64,000 nucleotides of DNA from Methyloversatilis discipulorum (lineage in GTDB: Bacteria; Pseudomonadota; Gammaproteobacteria; Burkholderiales; Rhodocyclaceae): NCBI RefSeq assembly GCF_000527135.1, contig NZ_AZUP01000001.1:2294001-2358000 (forward strand). Direction: 5' to 3'. The notes under the pieces were generated by a model, which made no database searches, had not been told where the DNA came from, and was given only the letters and a program-made list of their open reading frames with translations. How positions within the stretch are numbered: position 1 is the stretch's first letter; every line of letters begins with the position of its first letter. This document shows positions 24,136 through 35,348 of this stretch, piece after piece. The position numbers and the translations under genes are program-made.

Positions 24136-24528
24136 TTACTCAGCGACTTCAACCGGCTCGGCACTTTCATCCGGGCGATCCATCAGCTGGACAAACGCCA
24201 TCGGCGCATTGTCGCCGACGCGGAAGCCCATCTTCAGGATGCTCAGGTAACCGCCATTACGGTTCGCGTAGCGCGGGCCCAGCACGTCGAAAATCTTGCA
24301 CACGACTTCGCGGTCACGCAGACGCGAGAAGGCGAGGCGACGATTCGACAGATTGGGCGTCTTGCCGAGGTTGATCAGCGGCTCGACCACACGGCGCAGT
24401 TCCTTGGCCTTCGGAACAGTGGTCTTGATGGCTTCGTGGCGCAACAGCGACACGGCCATATTGCGGAACATCGCTTCGCGATGCGAGCTGGTGCGGTTGA
24501 GCTTTCTGAGACCGTTACGATGACGCAT
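24136..24528 (-). CDS. rplQ: 50S ribosomal protein L17
   Basis: 130 aa, normal length. [20 protein letters not shown] and the [16 protein letters not shown] segment are diagnostic. Last gene of the alpha operon; the C-terminal tail [12 protein letters not shown] is acidic. Sits in the large subunit near the tunnel exit. Confidence 0.98.
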   Translation of the reverse strand: MRHRNGLRKLNRTSSHREAMFRNMAVSLLRHEAIKTTVPKAKELRRVVEPLINLGKTPNLSNRRLAFSRLRDREVVCKIFDVLGPRYANRNGGYLSILKMGFRVGDNAPMAFVQLMDRPDESAEPVEVAE

Positions 24529-24614
24529 GATGACTCCGTATAAATTATGCGGCCACCGCGGGTCAGGCTGGTGGCCGGTTCATCTTGTATCCGGCGACGT
24601 GCGCCGGTACGGCA

Positions 24615-25592
24615 TTACGCCCGATCGAGGCCGGCAGGCGGCCAGTTTTCGAGCTTCATGCCCAGCGTGAGGCCACGCGAGGCAAGCACTTCCTTGATTT
24701 CGTTCAGCGACTTGCGACCCAGGTTCGGGGTCTTCAGCAGCTCGTTCTCGGTGCGCTGGATCAGGTCACCGATGTAGTAGATGTTCTCGGCCTTGAGACA
24801 GTTGGCCGAACGCACCGTCAGTTCCAGATCGTCGACCGGACGCAGCAGAATCGGATCGATCACTGCCGGCTTGCGCTGCTCGACGGCCGGAGCCGTACCT
24901 TCCAGCTCAGCGAACACCGACAGCTGATCAACCAGAACGCGTGCAGCGTAGCGCACTGCCTCTTCCGGTTCGACAGCACCATTGGTTTCGACATCCATCA
25001 CCAGACGATCGAGGTCGGTACGCTGTTCGACGCGCGCCGACTCAACCGAATAGCTCACGCGGCGAACCGGGCTGAAGCTCGCATCGAGAACGATGTGACC
25101 GATCGCCTTGTTCTCCGACGAACTCTGACGAACGGTACCCGGCACGTAGCCACGGCCCTGTTCGATCTTGAACTGGAGATCCAGCTTGCCGCCCGGCGCA
25201 ACGTGAGCGATCACATGCTCCGGATTGACGATCTCGACATCGTGCGTAACCTCGATATCGCCAGCCGTCACGACGCCTTCGCCATTGCGCGACAGGCGCA
25301 GATAGGCCTCGGAGCGGTTGTGCAGCTTCAGCACGACACCCTTCAGATTCAACAGGATATCGACCACATCTTCACGCACGCCGTCCAGCGTCGAGTACTC
25401 GTGCAGAACACCTTCGATCTGCACTTCGGTCGGCGCGTAGCCGGGCATCGACGACAGGAGAATGCGACGGAGCGCGTTGCCCAGCGTGTGCCCGAACCCG
25501 CGTTCGAACGGCTCCATCACAACACGTGCGTGAGCCGGGGAAAGATTTTGTACGTCAATGATTCGCGGTTTCAAGAGAGCATTGCTTTGCAT
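24615..25592 (-). CDS. rpoA: RNA polymerase alpha subunit
   Basis: 325 aa. N-terminal dimerisation domain ([20 protein letters not shown], residues about 33-52), then linker and alpha-CTD from about 245 with [16 protein letters not shown] and [20 protein letters not shown], which contact UP elements and activators. Full length. Lies between rpsD and rplQ in the alpha operon. Confidence 0.98.
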   Translation of the reverse strand: MQSNALLKPRIIDVQNLSPAHARVVMEPFERGFGHTLGNALRRILLSSMPGYAPTEVQIEGVLHEYSTLDGVREDVVDILLNLKGVVLKLHNRSEAYLRLSRNGEGVVTAGDIEVTHDVEIVNPEHVIAHVAPGGKLDLQFKIEQGRGYVPGTVRQSSSENKAIGHIVLDASFSPVRRVSYSVESARVEQRTDLDRLVMDVETNGAVEPEEAVRYAARVLVDQLSVFAELEGTAPAVEQRKPAVIDPILLRPVDDLELTVRSANCLKAENIYYIGDLIQRTENELLKTPNLGRKSLNEIKEVLASRGLTLGMKLENWPPAGLDRA

Positions 25593-25634
25593 CTGCAGTC
25601 CTCAGTGACGTCAGCAGGCTGATCGCACCAGCGA

Positions 25635-26264
25635 TCAGCGGGAGTACAGTTCGACGACCAGACTTTCGTTGATCGTCGAGGGCAGGTCGGTACGGGCCGG
25701 CAGCGACTTGAACACGCCGCGTGCAGCCTTGGAATCGACGTCCAGCCACTCGGGGAAACCGCGCGAAGCCTGGGCTTCGAGCGCGCCCTTCGAGCGCAGA
25801 TGGCCCTTGGCACGTTCGGTCAGCTCGACCACATCACCCGGACGCACTTCGTACGACGGGATGTTGACGCGCTTGCCATTGACCAGCACGCCGTTGTGAC
25901 GCACGACCTGACGCGACTCGGCACGCGAAGCGCCAAAACCCATGCGGTAAGCAACCGTATCGAGGCGGCTTTCCAGCAGTTGCAGCATGTTCTCGCCGGT
26001 CTGACCCTTGCGGCGTTCGGCCTCGGCATACACGCGGCGGAACTGACGCTCGAGCACACCGTAGATGCGGCGGATCTTCTGCTTTTCACGCAGCTGCTGA
26101 CCGAAACCGGACAGGCGCTGGCCGGACTTCTGTCCGTGCTGACCCGGGGCATACGAACGGCGCTCGATGGCGCACTTGTCGGTGAAGCACTTTTCGCCCT
26201 TCAGGAAGAGCTTTTCGCCTTCACGACGGCATTGACGGCACTTCGCGTCGAGATTACGAGCCAT
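25635..26264 (-). CDS. rpsD: 30S ribosomal protein S4
   Basis: 209 aa. [20 protein letters not shown] with a C-X2-C start, [20 protein letters not shown], and the S4 RNA-binding domain ([20 protein letters not shown]). Primary 16S rRNA binder, and in many proteobacteria the translational repressor of the alpha operon. The downstream gap to rpoA is 42 bp. Confidence 0.98.
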   Translation of the reverse strand: MARNLDAKCRQCRREGEKLFLKGEKCFTDKCAIERRSYAPGQHGQKSGQRLSGFGQQLREKQKIRRIYGVLERQFRRVYAEAERRKGQTGENMLQLLESRLDTVAYRMGFGASRAESRQVVRHNGVLVNGKRVNIPSYEVRPGDVVELTERAKGHLRSKGALEAQASRGFPEWLDVDSKAARGVFKSLPARTDLPSTINESLVVELYSR

Positions 26265-26277
26265 TCTCTAATTCCTC

Positions 26278-26667
26278 TTAGATGCGCCGACGCTTGGGCG
26301 GACGGCAACCGTTGTGCGGGATCGGCGTGATGTCGGTGATCGACGAAATCTTGATGCCGAGCGCATTCAGCGCACGAACGGCCGACTCGCGACCCGGGCC
26401 GGGACCCTTGATGCGGACTTCCAGGTTCTTCACACCGCACTCGACAGCGACCTTGCCGGCGGCCTCGGCGGCCACCTGTGCTGCAAACGGCGTGCTCTTG
26501 CGCGAACCCTTGAAGCCGGCGCCGCCCGACGTTGCCCACGACAGGGCGTTGCCCTGACGGTCGGTGATCGTGATGATGGTGTTGTTGAAGGAAGCGTGAA
26601 TGTGCGCGATGCCTTCCGCGACGTTCTTCTTGACCTTCTTCCGGACTTTTGCAGCACTCTTGACCAT
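26278..26667 (-). CDS. rpsK: 30S ribosomal protein S11
   Basis: 129 aa. [20 protein letters not shown] and the C-terminal [18 protein letters not shown] are diagnostic. Platform protein of the small subunit, alpha operon member. Confidence 0.98.
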   Translation of the reverse strand: MVKSAAKVRKKVKKNVAEGIAHIHASFNNTIITITDRQGNALSWATSGGAGFKGSRKSTPFAAQVAAEAAGKVAVECGVKNLEVRIKGPGPGRESAVRALNALGIKISSITDITPIPHNGCRPPKRRRI

Positions 26668-26683
26668 GATCGTGTCCTATTGC

Positions 26684-27049
26684 TTATTTCTTGGCGCCAG
26701 CGATCGACTTGCGCGGACCCTTGCGGGTGCGGGCATTCGTGCGGGTGCGCTGGCCACGCAGCGGCAGGCCACGACGATGACGAACACCGCGATAGCAGCC
26801 CAGATCCATCAGGCGCTTGATGTTCATCGTCACTTCACGGCGCAGGTCACCCTCGATGGTGAACTTGCCGACCTCTTCCCGCAGCCGATCCATTTCGGCC
26901 TCCGAGAGGTCCTTGATCTTCGTCGTGCGGGCAATGCCGGCAGCGTCGCAAATCTTTTGTGAGCGGGAACGACCAACCCCGAAAATCGCCGTCAGAGCGA
27001 TCTCGGTGTGCTGGTGGTTAGGAATGTTAACGCCGGCGATACGGGCCAT
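26684..27049 (-). CDS. rpsM: 30S ribosomal protein S13
   Basis: 121 aa. [40 protein letters not shown] and a basic C-terminal tail ending KSIAGAKK. Head protein contacting P-site tRNA and L5. First of the rpsM-rpsK-rpsD-rpoA-rplQ group. Confidence 0.98.
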   Translation of the reverse strand: MARIAGVNIPNHQHTEIALTAIFGVGRSRSQKICDAAGIARTTKIKDLSEAEMDRLREEVGKFTIEGDLRREVTMNIKRLMDLGCYRGVRHRRGLPLRGQRTRTNARTRKGPRKSIAGAKK

Positions 27050-27103
27050 GCAGTCACCCCGAAAAGCGAAACCTTAAATGTTATCAAAGACCACTAGCTA
27101 ACG

Positions 27104-27217
27104 TCAACCTTGACGCTGCTTGTGACGCGGATCAGCACAAATGATGCGGACGACACCGTGGCGACGGATCACCTTGCACTTGCGGCAGACGCGCTTTACA
27201 GATGCTTGGACTTTCAT
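27104..27217 (-). CDS. rpmJ: 50S ribosomal protein L36
   Basis: 37 aa: starts [16 protein letters not shown] and ends DPRHKQRQG. Contains the zinc-ribbon C-X2-C plus a downstream Cys and His, so it is the zinc-binding (C+) form. Found between infA and rpsM as in most betaproteobacteria; 32 bp after infA. Confidence 0.97.
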   Translation of the reverse strand: MKVQASVKRVCRKCKVIRRHGVVRIICADPRHKQRQG

Positions 27218-27249
27218 CCCATTTCTCCAACTGGAACCAAACGCCGGAC

Positions 27250-27468
27250 CTACTTGGCGCGAAACACGATGCGACCTTTGCTCAGGTCATAAGGCGTGAG
27301 CTGCACCGTTACCTTGTCACCGGGAAGAATGCGGATGTAGTGCATCCGCATCTTTCCGGATATGTGCCCGAGAACCACGTGTCCGTTTTCGAGCTTCACG
27401 CGAAACGTCGCATTCGGCAGGGTTTCAACAACTTCACCCTGCATTTCAATGACATCTTCCTTGGACAT
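27250..27468 (-). CDS. infA: Translation initiation factor IF-1
   Basis: 72 aa OB-fold protein. [20 protein letters not shown] and [20 protein letters not shown] are diagnostic. Located between secY and rpmJ, the common betaproteobacterial position. Starts 6 bp after the secY stop. Confidence 0.98.
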   Translation of the reverse strand: MSKEDVIEMQGEVVETLPNATFRVKLENGHVVLGHISGKMRMHYIRILPGDKVTVQLTPYDLSKGRIVFRAK

Positions 27469-27474
27469 AGCTAC

Positions 27475-28800
27475 CTAACGCGTCGGGAACCCAGCCCCGC
27501 GGAAATTCGCCTTCTTCAGAAGGCTCTCGTACTGATGAGACATCACGTACGCCTGCACCTGGGCCATGAAATCCATCGTCACTACAACGATGATCAGCAA
27601 CGATGTGCCGCCGAAGTAGAACGGTACATTCCACTTCAGGATCAGGAACTCAGGCAGCAGGCAAACCAGCGTGATGTACACCGCACCGACCAGGGTGAGA
27701 CGCGTCAGGATCTTGTCGATATAGCGCGCCGTCTGTTCGCCCGGACGGATGCCCGGAACGAAGGCACCGCTCTTCTTCAGGTTGTCCGCCGTCTCCTTGG
27801 CGTTGAAAACCAGCGCCGTATAGAAGAAGCAGAAGAAAACGATTGCCGTCGCATAAAGCAACACGTAGATCGGCTGTCCAGGCGACAACGTGGCAGCCAG
27901 ATCCTTAAGCCAACGCGTGCTGTCGGTCGTTGCAAACCAGCCCGCCAGCGTCGCCGGGAAAAGGATGATCGACGATGCGAAAATCGGCGGAATGACACCG
28001 GCCATGTTCAGCTTCAACGGCAGGTGCGAGCTCTGTCCGCCATACACCTTGTTGCCGACCTGACGCTTCGCGTAGTTGACCAGTATCTTGCGCTGACCGC
28101 GTTCGACGAACACCACTACCGCCGTCACAGCGAACACCAGGGCGACGATGAACAGCGCCGTGAGTTCGTGCATCGCGCCGGTATTTACCAGCTCGAGAAG
28201 CCCACCGATGGAACCCGGAAGCCCCGCAGCGATACCGGCGAAGATGATGATCGAGATACCGTTGCCGATGCCGCGTTCAGTGATCTGCTCGCCCAACCAC
28301 ATCAGGAACATCGTTCCAGTGATCAGTGTCGAGATCGTCACGAAGCGGAACATCATCCCCGGATCAAGCACCAGTCCCTGCTGCGACTCAAGCGCAACGG
28401 AAATACCGAAGGCCTGGAACAGCGCGAGCGCCAGCGTACCGTAGCGTGTGTACTGCGTGATCTTGCGACGACCTGCCTCACCTTCTTTCTTCAGCGCCTC
28501 AAGAGACGGCACTGCGACGGTCAGCAGCTGCATGATGATCGACGCCGAGATGTACGGCATGATCCCCAGCGCGAAGATCGTGAAACGCGACAACGCGCCG
28601 CCGGAGAACAGGTTGAACACGCCGAGGATGCCGCCCTGCTGCCCCTGGAAAAGTTCCGCGAGACGAGCAGGATCGATACCCGGGACCGGAATGTGCGCAC
28701 CGAGGCGATAGACCAGCAGCGCGCCTGCGAGGAACCACAGGCGACGCCACAGATCACCGAACTTGGCGCTACGGCCGGGCTGCTGGGCGGCAGTAACCAA
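27475..28800 (-). CDS. secY: Protein translocase subunit SecY
   Basis: 441 aa, ten transmembrane segments. N-terminal [20 protein letters not shown], plug-side [20 protein letters not shown], cytosolic loop [19 protein letters not shown]. Starts with TTG at 28800, 3 nt after the rplO stop, with GGAGAG as the ribosome binding site inside the end of rplO. The rare start codon probably keeps SecY below ribosomal protein levels. Forms SecYEG with the SecE encoded at 54428-54781. Confidence 0.97.
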   Translation of the reverse strand: MVTAAQQPGRSAKFGDLWRRLWFLAGALLVYRLGAHIPVPGIDPARLAELFQGQQGGILGVFNLFSGGALSRFTIFALGIMPYISASIIMQLLTVAVPSLEALKKEGEAGRRKITQYTRYGTLALALFQAFGISVALESQQGLVLDPGMMFRFVTISTLITGTMFLMWLGEQITERGIGNGISIIIFAGIAAGLPGSIGGLLELVNTGAMHELTALFIVALVFAVTAVVVFVERGQRKILVNYAKRQVGNKVYGGQSSHLPLKLNMAGVIPPIFASSIILFPATLAGWFATTDSTRWLKDLAATLSPGQPIYVLLYATAIVFFCFFYTALVFNAKETADNLKKSGAFVPGIRPGEQTARYIDKILTRLTLVGAVYITLVCLLPEFLILKWNVPFYFGGTSLLIIVVVTMDFMAQVQAYVMSHQYESLLKKANFRGAGFPTR

Positions 28801-28803
28801 CGC

Positions 28804-29238
28804 TTACTCTCCGACCTGGCCGCCAGCGGCTTCGATCGCTGCGCGCGCACCCTTGGTCGCACCGATGCCCTTGAGCACGACGCGGCGGGTGATCTCGCCC
28901 GACAGAACCACCTTGGCAGACAGCGCGTCACGGGACACGAGGCCGAACTGCTTGAGCACCAGCAGATCAACGTCCTCGACAGGCAGGCGCGACAGCGACG
29001 AAAGATTGACTTCCTCGTTGCGCGCACGCGTCAGCGACGTGAAGCCACGCTTCGGCAGACGGCGCTGCAGCGGCATCTGGCCGCCTTCGAAACCGACACT
29101 CTTCCAGCCGCCCGAACGCGACTTTTGACCCTTGTGGCCGCGGCCGCAGGTCTTGCCCAGGCCACTGCCCATGCCGCGACCGACGCGACGGCGCGCGTGC
29201 TTCGAGCCCTCGCCGGGCTTGATGTCATTCAGTTCCAT
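28804..29238 (-). CDS. rplO: 50S ribosomal protein L15
   Basis: 144 aa. [20 protein letters not shown], a glycine/arginine-rich extension threading the large subunit, and [20 protein letters not shown] near the end. Follows rpmD with no gap. Confidence 0.98.
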   Translation of the reverse strand: MELNDIKPGEGSKHARRRVGRGMGSGLGKTCGRGHKGQKSRSGGWKSVGFEGGQMPLQRRLPKRGFTSLTRARNEEVNLSSLSRLPVEDVDLLVLKQFGLVSRDALSAKVVLSGEITRRVVLKGIGATKGARAAIEAAGGQVGE

Positions 29239-29424
29239 TTAAGCCTCAACCTTCAGCAGGTAAGACACCTTGGTGACCATGCCGCGGACTGCCGGCGTGT
29301 CCTCAAGGACGACGGTGTGATGCAGACGGCGCAGACCCAGGCCGCGCACCGTGGCGCGGTGATCCTGCTTGCGACCGATCAGGCTCTTCACCAGAGTGAC
29401 CTTCAGAGTTTTTTCAGCCATCAC
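29239..29424 (-). CDS. rpmD: 50S ribosomal protein L30
   Basis: 61 aa, usual bacterial length. [20 protein letters not shown] and [20 protein letters not shown] are diagnostic. Stop codon directly abuts the rplO start. Confidence 0.98.
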   Translation of the reverse strand: MMAEKTLKVTLVKSLIGRKQDHRATVRGLGLRRLHHTVVLEDTPAVRGMVTKVSYLLKVEA

Positions 29425-29429
29425 AGACC

Positions 29430-29954
29430 TCAGCCGAGAATGTCCGCCACGGTCTTGCCGCGCTTGGCGGCAATTTCCGACGGCGTGCTCATGCGCAGCA
29501 GGCCGTTCAGCGTGGCGCGCACGAGGTTGTAGGGGTTCGACGAGCCGAGCGACTTGGCGACCACGTCGGTCACGCCCATCACTTCGAACACGGCGCGCAT
29601 CGGACCGCCGGCGATGATGCCGGTACCCGGTGCAGCAGGCTGGATCAGCACCGTCGAGGCGCCGTGATGGCCGACGATCGGGTGATAGAAGCTGCCATCC
29701 TTGAGGCTGACACGCGCCATCTTGCGACGCGCTTCTTCCATCGCCTTCTGCACGGCGACCGGCACTTCGCGCGCCTTGCCCTTGCCCATGCCGATTCCGC
29801 CATCGCCGTCACCGACCACGGTGAGTGCCGCGAAACCCAGAATACGACCACCCTTCACCACCTTGGTGACACGGTTGATCGACACCATTTTTTCACGCAG
29901 GCCGTCGTCGCGTTCTTCCTGGGCCTGGTTTTGCTTGCGTTGCGGTTTAGCCAT
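29430..29954 (-). CDS. rpsE: 30S ribosomal protein S5
   Basis: 174 aa. N-terminal dsRBD-like part ([20 protein letters not shown]) and C-terminal domain with [20 protein letters not shown] and [18 protein letters not shown]. Part of the mRNA entry helicase and decoding accuracy centre. Confidence 0.98.
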   Translation of the reverse strand: MAKPQRKQNQAQEERDDGLREKMVSINRVTKVVKGGRILGFAALTVVGDGDGGIGMGKGKAREVPVAVQKAMEEARRKMARVSLKDGSFYHPIVGHHGASTVLIQPAAPGTGIIAGGPMRAVFEVMGVTDVVAKSLGSSNPYNLVRATLNGLLRMSTPSEIAAKRGKTVADILG

Positions 29955-29974
29955 CGCTTGAGTCGCCTGATCAG

Positions 29975-30328
29975 TTAGAACTTGAGACCGCCTTCGCGGG
30001 CGGCCTCAGCGAGCGCCTTGATACGGCCGTGGTACTTGAAACCACCACGATCGAATGCCACCTGCTCGATACCTTGCGCGCGAGCGCGCTCGGCAATCAG
30101 CTTGCCGACCAGCGTGGCCGCCTTGACGTTGCCGCCGTTGCTCACTTCCTTGCGCACAGACTCTTCGATGGTCGACGCCGCTGCGAGCACGCGGGTGCCG
30201 CAACCGGAATAGACCTGCGCGTAGATGTGGCTGTTGCTGCGGTGAACCGACAGACGAACGGCCTTCAGTTGGGCGATGCGCGCACGGGTCTGGCGGGAAC
30301 GGCGCAGACGGGAAATATTCTTGTCCAT
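29975..30328 (-). CDS. rplR: 50S ribosomal protein L18
   Basis: 117 aa from ATG 30328 ([20 protein letters not shown]), chosen over the ATG at 30337 because AGGGTGA is 6 nt upstream and it gives the family length. [20 protein letters not shown] and the C-terminal [20 protein letters not shown] are typical. Binds 5S rRNA. Confidence 0.97.
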   Translation of the reverse strand: MDKNISRLRRSRQTRARIAQLKAVRLSVHRSNSHIYAQVYSGCGTRVLAAASTIEESVRKEVSNGGNVKAATLVGKLIAERARAQGIEQVAFDRGGFKYHGRIKALAEAAREGGLKF

Positions 30329-30339
30329 GTTCGTCACCC

Positions 30340-30873
30340 TTACTTCTTCTTGGTCTCTTTGATCACCACCACTTCATCCGCGTAGCGAACACCCTTGCCC
30401 TTGTACGGCTCGGGTTCGCGATATGCGCGAATTTCAGCGGCAACCTGACCAACGAGTTGCTTATCGACACCCTTGATGCGGATTTCGGTCTGCGCCGGGG
30501 TTTCCACCTTGATGCCCTCGGGCATCTGATGAACGACCGGGTGCGAGAAACCGAGCGACAGATTCAGCTTGTCACCCTGCGCCTGTGCCTTGTAGCCGAC
30601 GCCAACCAGCAGCAGCTTGCGCTCGAAACCCTGAGTGACACCCTGAACCATGTTCGCGACCAGCGCACGCATGGTTCCGGAGAGTGCCTTGGTGTTCTCG
30701 GCACCTTCGATCTGACCGAAACGGATTTCGCCGCCATCGACCGTGACCGAAACTGCTGGGTTGATCACGCGGCGGATCTGGCCGAGCGGCCCCTTGACCG
30801 ACAGTTCGCCATTGCTCAGGGCAACGTCGACACCCTTCGGCACAACAACTGGATTCTTTGCAATACGTGACAT
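30340..30873 (-). CDS. rplF: 50S ribosomal protein L6
   Basis: 177 aa, two repeated L6 domains. [20 protein letters not shown] at the start and [20 protein letters not shown] at the end. Located near the GTPase-associated centre. Confidence 0.98.
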   Translation of the reverse strand: MSRIAKNPVVVPKGVDVALSNGELSVKGPLGQIRRVINPAVSVTVDGGEIRFGQIEGAENTKALSGTMRALVANMVQGVTQGFERKLLLVGVGYKAQAQGDKLNLSLGFSHPVVHQMPEGIKVETPAQTEIRIKGVDKQLVGQVAAEIRAYREPEPYKGKGVRYADEVVVIKETKKK

Positions 30874-30883
30874 GTCTTCGTCC

Positions 30884-31279
30884 TCAGGCCACGATGCACA
30901 GCACTTCGCCGCCGACCTTCTCGGCGCGGGCCTTGCGATCGGTCATGACGCCGCGCGGCGTCGAAACGATGGCCACACCCAGACCGTTCATCACGCGAGG
31001 CAGATCGTCCATGCCGCGGTAGACGCGAAGGCCAGGACGACTGACGCGCTCGATGCGCTCGATGACGGGGCGGCCCGAGTAATACTTCAGAACCAGCTCC
31101 AGCTCTGCCTTGCCACCATCGGTGCGCACGCTGAAACCGTCGATGTAACCTTCGGACTGCAGCACCCCGGCGATCGCCACCTTGAGTTTCGACGACGGCA
31201 TGACAACAGAGCCCTTCTGTGCCATTTGTGCATTGCGGATGCGGGTCAGCATGTCCGCAATCGGATCACTCATGCTCAT
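30884..31279 (-). CDS. rpsH: 30S ribosomal protein S8
   Basis: 131 aa. [20 protein letters not shown] and the C-terminal [20 protein letters not shown]. 16S rRNA central-domain binder; in enterics it is the translational repressor of the spc operon, a role likely conserved but not shown by this sequence. Confidence 0.98.
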   Translation of the reverse strand: MSMSDPIADMLTRIRNAQMAQKGSVVMPSSKLKVAIAGVLQSEGYIDGFSVRTDGGKAELELVLKYYSGRPVIERIERVSRPGLRVYRGMDDLPRVMNGLGVAIVSTPRGVMTDRKARAEKVGGEVLCIVA

Positions 31280-31291
31280 CTTGTACCCCTG

Positions 31292-31597
31292 TTACCAACT
31301 AGCCTTGACCATGCCGGGCACTTCGCCGCGGAAGGCCGCTTCACGCAACTTGTTGCGGCAAAGACCGAATTTGCGGAACACACCGCGCGGACGCCCGGTT
31401 TGTTCGCAACGATTGCGAAGACGCGTCGGGCTGGAGTTACGCGGCAGCGCCTGAAGCTTCAGGCGCGCGGAAGCGCGATCTTCGTCGGACGCAGACATGT
31501 CAGCGATGACAGCCTCGAGCGCGGCGCGCTTGGCGGCGAACTTCGCAACCAGCTTCTCACGCTTCTCTTCACGGTTTTTCAATGCCAACTTGGCCAT
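31292..31597 (-). CDS. rpsN: 30S ribosomal protein S14 (zinc-independent form)
   Basis: 101 aa. The long form: [20 protein letters not shown], ending [13 protein letters not shown]. The CxxC pairs of the zinc-binding short form are replaced ([20 protein letters not shown] has single cysteines), so it is the C-minus type. Located between rplE and rpsH as usual. Confidence 0.97.
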   Translation of the reverse strand: MAKLALKNREEKREKLVAKFAAKRAALEAVIADMSASDEDRASARLKLQALPRNSSPTRLRNRCEQTGRPRGVFRKFGLCRNKLREAAFRGEVPGMVKASW

Positions 31598-31604
31598 GGC
31601 AACC

Positions 31605-32144
31605 TCAATTCTTGAACGGGAACTTGAACGCGGCGAGCAGAGCCTTGGCTTCCTCGTCGGTCTTGGCGGTCGTCGTGATGCTGATGTTCATCCCACGGAC
31701 CTTGTCGACCTTGTCGTACTCGATTTCCGGGAAAATGATCTGTTCCTTGATGCCGATGTTGTAGTTGCCACGGCCATCGAAACCTTTCCCCGACACACCA
31801 CGGAAGTCGCGCACGCGCGGCATCGCCACGGTGATCAGACGATCCAGGAATTCGAACATGCGGGGACCGCGCAGCGTCACCATGCAGCCGATCGGATAAC
31901 CCTCACGGATCTTGAAACCTGCGATGGCCTTACGGGCCTTCGTGACGACCGGCTTCTGACCAGCGATCTTGACCATGTCGCCCACGGCGTGTTCAAGAAC
32001 CTTCTTGTCACCCACCGCCTCGCCGACACCCATGTTCAGCGTGATCTTGGTGATGCGCGGAACTTCCATCACCGACTTGTAACCGAAGCGAGCCGTCAAA
32101 TCGCCCACAACGGTTGCCTTGTAAAAATCTTGCAAGCGCGCCAT
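31605..32144 (-). CDS. rplE: 50S ribosomal protein L5
   Basis: 179 aa. Contains [40 protein letters not shown] and [20 protein letters not shown]. Binds 5S rRNA and bridges to S13. Confidence 0.98.
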   Translation of the reverse strand: MARLQDFYKATVVGDLTARFGYKSVMEVPRITKITLNMGVGEAVGDKKVLEHAVGDMVKIAGQKPVVTKARKAIAGFKIREGYPIGCMVTLRGPRMFEFLDRLITVAMPRVRDFRGVSGKGFDGRGNYNIGIKEQIIFPEIEYDKVDKVRGMNISITTTAKTDEEAKALLAAFKFPFKN

Positions 32145-32153
32145 TGTCGTTCC

Positions 32154-32471
32154 TTAAGCCTTGACCAACTCGCCATTCGACTTGAAGAAACGGACTTTGG
32201 TACCGTCTTCAAGCGTCTTGATGCCCACGCGATCACCCTTGCTGGTGGCCGGGTTGAACAGCGCAACATTCGAAATATCGATCGGCATTTCCTTCTCGAC
32301 GATGCCGCCCTGCTGACCCTTCATCGGGTTCGGCCGCTGATGCTTCTTCACGCGGTTTACACCCTCAACCAGAACCGAGCGCTCATCAACGCGACGCAGC
32401 ACGGTACCGCGGCGACCGCGATCCTTACCCGTCAGCACCACCACTTCATCGCCCTTGCGAATCTTTTCCAT
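32154..32471 (-). CDS. rplX: 50S ribosomal protein L24
   Basis: 105 aa. KOW motif at the N-terminus: [40 protein letters not shown] is typical. Early assembly initiator of the large subunit. Confidence 0.98.
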   Translation of the reverse strand: MEKIRKGDEVVVLTGKDRGRRGTVLRRVDERSVLVEGVNRVKKHQRPNPMKGQQGGIVEKEMPIDISNVALFNPATSKGDRVGIKTLEDGTKVRFFKSNGELVKA

Positions 32472-32490
32472 CTGACTCTCCAGCCTGGCC

Positions 32491-32859
32491 TCAGAGAACT
32501 TCCGGCGCCAGCGAAACGATCTTCATGAAACGCTCGCCGCGCAGCTCACGCGTGACCGGCCCGAAAATGCGGGTACCGATCGGCTCGAGCTTGTTGTTCA
32601 GAAGCACTGCGGCATTGCCGTCGAACTTCACGAGCGAACCGTCCGGACGACGCACACCCTTCGCAGTGCGAACAACCACCGCGTTATAGACCTCGCCCTT
32701 CTTGACGCGACCGCGGGGTGCAGCATCCTTGATGCTGACCTTGATCACATCGCCAATACCGGCGTAACGGCGCTTGGAACCACCCAGCACCTTGATACAC
32801 ATGACCGAGCGCGCGCCGGTGTTGTCGGCCACGTTCAGCATGGATTGCATCTGGATCAT
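32491..32859 (-). CDS. rplN: 50S ribosomal protein L14
   Basis: 122 aa. [20 protein letters not shown] and [20 protein letters not shown] are diagnostic. First gene of the spc set; its ribosome binding site GGAGAT is preceded by a small hairpin and a 155-bp spacer. Confidence 0.98.
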   Translation of the reverse strand: MIQMQSMLNVADNTGARSVMCIKVLGGSKRRYAGIGDVIKVSIKDAAPRGRVKKGEVYNAVVVRTAKGVRRPDGSLVKFDGNAAVLLNNKLEPIGTRIFGPVTRELRGERFMKIVSLAPEVL

Positions 32860-32878
32860 TTGTTATCTCCAACTTATC

Positions 32879-33003
32879 CCGCTCTGAGAGCGGTCAGTCT
32901 TGGACCCGTCAGGGTGTAGGACGAGCCCAACAAAACTTTGAGGCTCGGCGAAGCAAAGCGCGCCACAATAGCACGCAGGGAGGGACTACACAAGCCCCTC
33001 CCT
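32879..33003. promoter_or_regulatory. rpsQ-rplN spacer with two hairpins
   Basis: A perfect 8-bp inverted repeat, AGGGAGGG (32977-32984) and CCCTCCCT (32996-33003), starts 11 bp after the rpsQ stop in the direction of transcription. A second stem, CCGCTC-TGA-GAGCGG (32879-32893), lies just before the rplN ribosome binding site. This is the junction of the S10 and spc groups, where a spc promoter lies in Escherichia coli; no clear -35/-10 pair was found here. The first hairpin has no T tract, so it is more likely a processing or attenuation element. Confidence 0.5.
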
Positions 33004-33014
33004 GAAATACATCT

Positions 33015-33284
33015 TCAGATCACGCGGGCCTGTTCAACAACCTGCGTAACCTTCCACGCCTTCGTGCGGCTGATCGGGCGGCACTCTTCGATCTGAACCA
33101 GATCGCCTTCGTGCGCTTCGAGGCCTTCGACGTGCGCGTGATACTTCTTCGACCGCATGATCACCTTGCCGTAGAGCGGGTGCTTCACACGACGCTCCAC
33201 CAGAACGGTCACGGTCTTGTCCATCTTGTCGCTGACCACTCGGCCGACCAGCGTGCGATGAACCTTTTGATTGGTCTCGCTCAT
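33015..33284 (-). CDS. rpsQ: 30S ribosomal protein S17
   Basis: 89 aa OB-fold. [20 protein letters not shown] and [20 protein letters not shown] are diagnostic. Start overlaps rpmC by 4 bp (ATGA). Confidence 0.98.
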   Translation of the reverse strand: MSETNQKVHRTLVGRVVSDKMDKTVTVLVERRVKHPLYGKVIMRSKKYHAHVEGLEAHEGDLVQIEECRPISRTKAWKVTQVVEQARVI

Positions 33285-33475
33285 TTCGTACTCGCTTTCT
33301 GTTGCAGCAGGGTACGAACGCGCGCGATATCGCGGCGCACGTTCTTCAGTTCGCTGGTGTTGGTCAGCTGTTGAGTGGCCTTCTGCATGCGCATAGAAAA
33401 CTGCGCCTTCAGGAGATCCATCAACTCCTTGTTCAATTCAGCGGCATCTTTCGTCCGCAGATCCTTGGCTTTCAT
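33281..33475 (-). CDS. rpmC: 50S ribosomal protein L29
   Basis: 64 aa coiled-coil hairpin: [20 protein letters not shown] at the start and [19 protein letters not shown] at the end. Located next to the tunnel exit in the ribosome. Confidence 0.98.
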   Translation of the reverse strand: MKAKDLRTKDAAELNKELMDLLKAQFSMRMQKATQQLTNTSELKNVRRDIARVRTLLQQKASTK

Positions 33476-33478
33476 CGC

Positions 33479-33892
33479 TTACCCCAGCTGTCGCACGACA
33501 AAGGTGGTTTCGAGCGGGAGCTTGGCAGCTGCCAGGCGGAACGCCTCGCGCGCCAGCGCCTCGTCGACGCCGTCCATCTCGTACAGCACCTTGCCCGGCT
33601 GAATTTCCGCAACCCAGTACTCCGGATTGCCCTTGCCGTTACCCATACGCACTTCCGCCGGCTTCTTCGAGATCGGCTTGTCGGGGAAAATGCGAATCCA
33701 GATACGACCACCGCGCTTGATGTGACGCGTCATCGCACGACGTGCGGATTCAATCTGACGAGCCGTCAGACGACCGCGCGACGTGGCCTTGAGACCGTAC
33801 TCGCCAAAGGAAACCTTGGTGCCGCGGGTGGCGAGGCCCGTGTTGCGGCCCTTCTGCTCCTTACGGTACTTTCTTCTCGCCGGCTGCAGCAT
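33479..33892 (-). CDS. rplP: 50S ribosomal protein L16
   Basis: 137 aa. [40 protein letters not shown] and [21 protein letters not shown] conserved N-terminus fixes the start at 33892, inside the last 32 bp of rpsC. Confidence 0.98.
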   Translation of the reverse strand: MLQPARRKYRKEQKGRNTGLATRGTKVSFGEYGLKATSRGRLTARQIESARRAMTRHIKRGGRIWIRIFPDKPISKKPAEVRMGNGKGNPEYWVAEIQPGKVLYEMDGVDEALAREAFRLAAAKLPLETTFVVRQLG

Positions 33893-34715
33893 TGCTAGCT
33901 CCTGACTTTCTGACTCGTTGCTGAGTGGACTTCACGTCGGCATCCCCTGCCGGTGCGCCGCCTTCGGGCTTCGCATCACGAGCGGGACGGCGGCCGGCCG
34001 GGCGGTTGTCGCCTTCGGGGCGACGACCGTCACGACGCGGACGACGTGCGTTATCGTTTTCTTCGGTAACAGCAGGCGCTTCGCCGCGGGCAAGCATTTC
34101 GCCCTTGAACACCCACACCTTGATACCGATCACACCGTAGGTCGTCTTCGCTTCAGACGTTCCGTAATCGATGTCTGCACGCAGCGTGTGCAGCGGTACG
34201 CGACCTTCGCGATACCACTCACGGCGAGCAATCTCGATACCGTTCAAGCGGCCCGACGACATGATCTTGATGCCCTGGGCACCGAGGCGCATGGCGTTCT
34301 GCATGGCGCGCTTCATCGCGCGGCGGAACATGATGCGCTTCTCGAGCTGCTGGGCGATCGAATCGGCGATCAACTGCGCGTCGATCTCCGGCTTGCGGAT
34401 CTCCTCGATGTTGACGTGCACAGGCACGCCCATCATCTTGGCCAGTTGGGCCTTGATGAGCTCGATCTCTTCGCCCTTCTTGCCGATCACCACACCCGGA
34501 CGGGCCGAGTAGACGGTGATGCGGGCATTCTTGGCCGGGCGCTCGATGACCACGCGGCCGACGGACGCGTGCGCCAGCTTCTTCTTCAGGAACGCGCGAA
34601 CCTGCAGATCCTGATTGAGCATGCGCGGGAAGTCCTTGCTGGACGCGAACCAGCGCGAAGCCCAATTATGCGTGACCGCCAGACGGAAGCCGGTCGGATG
34701 AATCTTCTGTCCCAT
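33861..34715 (-). CDS. rpsC: 30S ribosomal protein S3
   Basis: 284 aa. [22 protein letters not shown] domain ([20 protein letters not shown]) and C-terminal S3 domain to about residue 212. Beyond that is a roughly 70-residue Arg/Pro/Gly/Asp-rich tail ([20 protein letters not shown]), longer than the 233-aa Escherichia coli protein. The tail coding sequence overlaps rplP by 32 bp in another frame. Confidence 0.97.
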   Translation of the reverse strand: MGQKIHPTGFRLAVTHNWASRWFASSKDFPRMLNQDLQVRAFLKKKLAHASVGRVVIERPAKNARITVYSARPGVVIGKKGEEIELIKAQLAKMMGVPVHVNIEEIRKPEIDAQLIADSIAQQLEKRIMFRRAMKRAMQNAMRLGAQGIKIMSSGRLNGIEIARREWYREGRVPLHTLRADIDYGTSEAKTTYGVIGIKVWVFKGEMLARGEAPAVTEENDNARRPRRDGRRPEGDNRPAGRRPARDAKPEGGAPAGDADVKSTQQRVRKSGASNAAAGEKKVP

Positions 34716-34720
34716 AACCT

Positions 34721-35050
34721 TCAGTCTCCAACCGTGACGAACACGTGGCAGGTCGGCTTCACGATGCGGTTACCGCGTCCCTTGGCCCGGGCGGTGAAGC
34801 GCTTGAGCACCACACCCTTTTCCACGTAAATGGTCTTCACCTTGAGGCTGTCGATATCGGCGCCGTCGTTATGCTCGGCATTCGCGATTGCGGACTCGAC
34901 GACCTTCTTGATGATCTTTGCGCCCTTCTTGGGGCTGAAAGCCAGAATGTTCAGAGCCTGACTGACCGACTTGCCGCGGATCAGATCGGCAACCAGCCGA
35001 CCCTTTTGCGCCGACAGGCGCACACCGCGAAGATTTGCACGGGTTTCCAT
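34721..35050 (-). CDS. rplV: 50S ribosomal protein L22
   Basis: 109 aa from ATG 35050 ([20 protein letters not shown]), chosen because GGAG is 8 nt upstream; the ATG at 35056 is too close to it. The beta-hairpin tip [20 protein letters not shown] lines the exit tunnel. Confidence 0.97.
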   Translation of the reverse strand: METRANLRGVRLSAQKGRLVADLIRGKSVSQALNILAFSPKKGAKIIKKVVESAIANAEHNDGADIDSLKVKTIYVEKGVVLKRFTARAKGRGNRIVKPTCHVFVTVGD

Positions 35051-35062
35051 TGTCATCGCTCC

Positions 35063-35338
35063 TTACTTCTTCGCTTTCTTGCCTGCGGTGTGACCCTTGA
35101 ACGTACGGGTCAGCGCAAACTCGCCCAGCTTGTGGCCGACCATGTTTTCCGAAACATAGACCGGAATGTGCTGGCGACCGTTATGCACGGCGATGGTGAG
35201 ACCGATGAAGTCCGGCAGAACGGTCGAACGACGCGACCAGGTCTTGATCGGACGCTTGTCATTCGACGCGCGAGCCGTATCCACCTTGGCCAGCAGGTGG
35301 GCGTCGACGAACGGGCCTTTCTTGATTGAACGTGCCAT
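35063..35338 (-). CDS. rpsS: 30S ribosomal protein S19
   Basis: 91 aa. [40 protein letters not shown] and the basic end [10 protein letters not shown]. Head protein, pairs with S13. Confidence 0.98.
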   Translation of the reverse strand: MARSIKKGPFVDAHLLAKVDTARASNDKRPIKTWSRRSTVLPDFIGLTIAVHNGRQHIPVYVSENMVGHKLGEFALTRTFKGHTAGKKAKK

Positions 35339-35348
35339 TGCCTACCTC

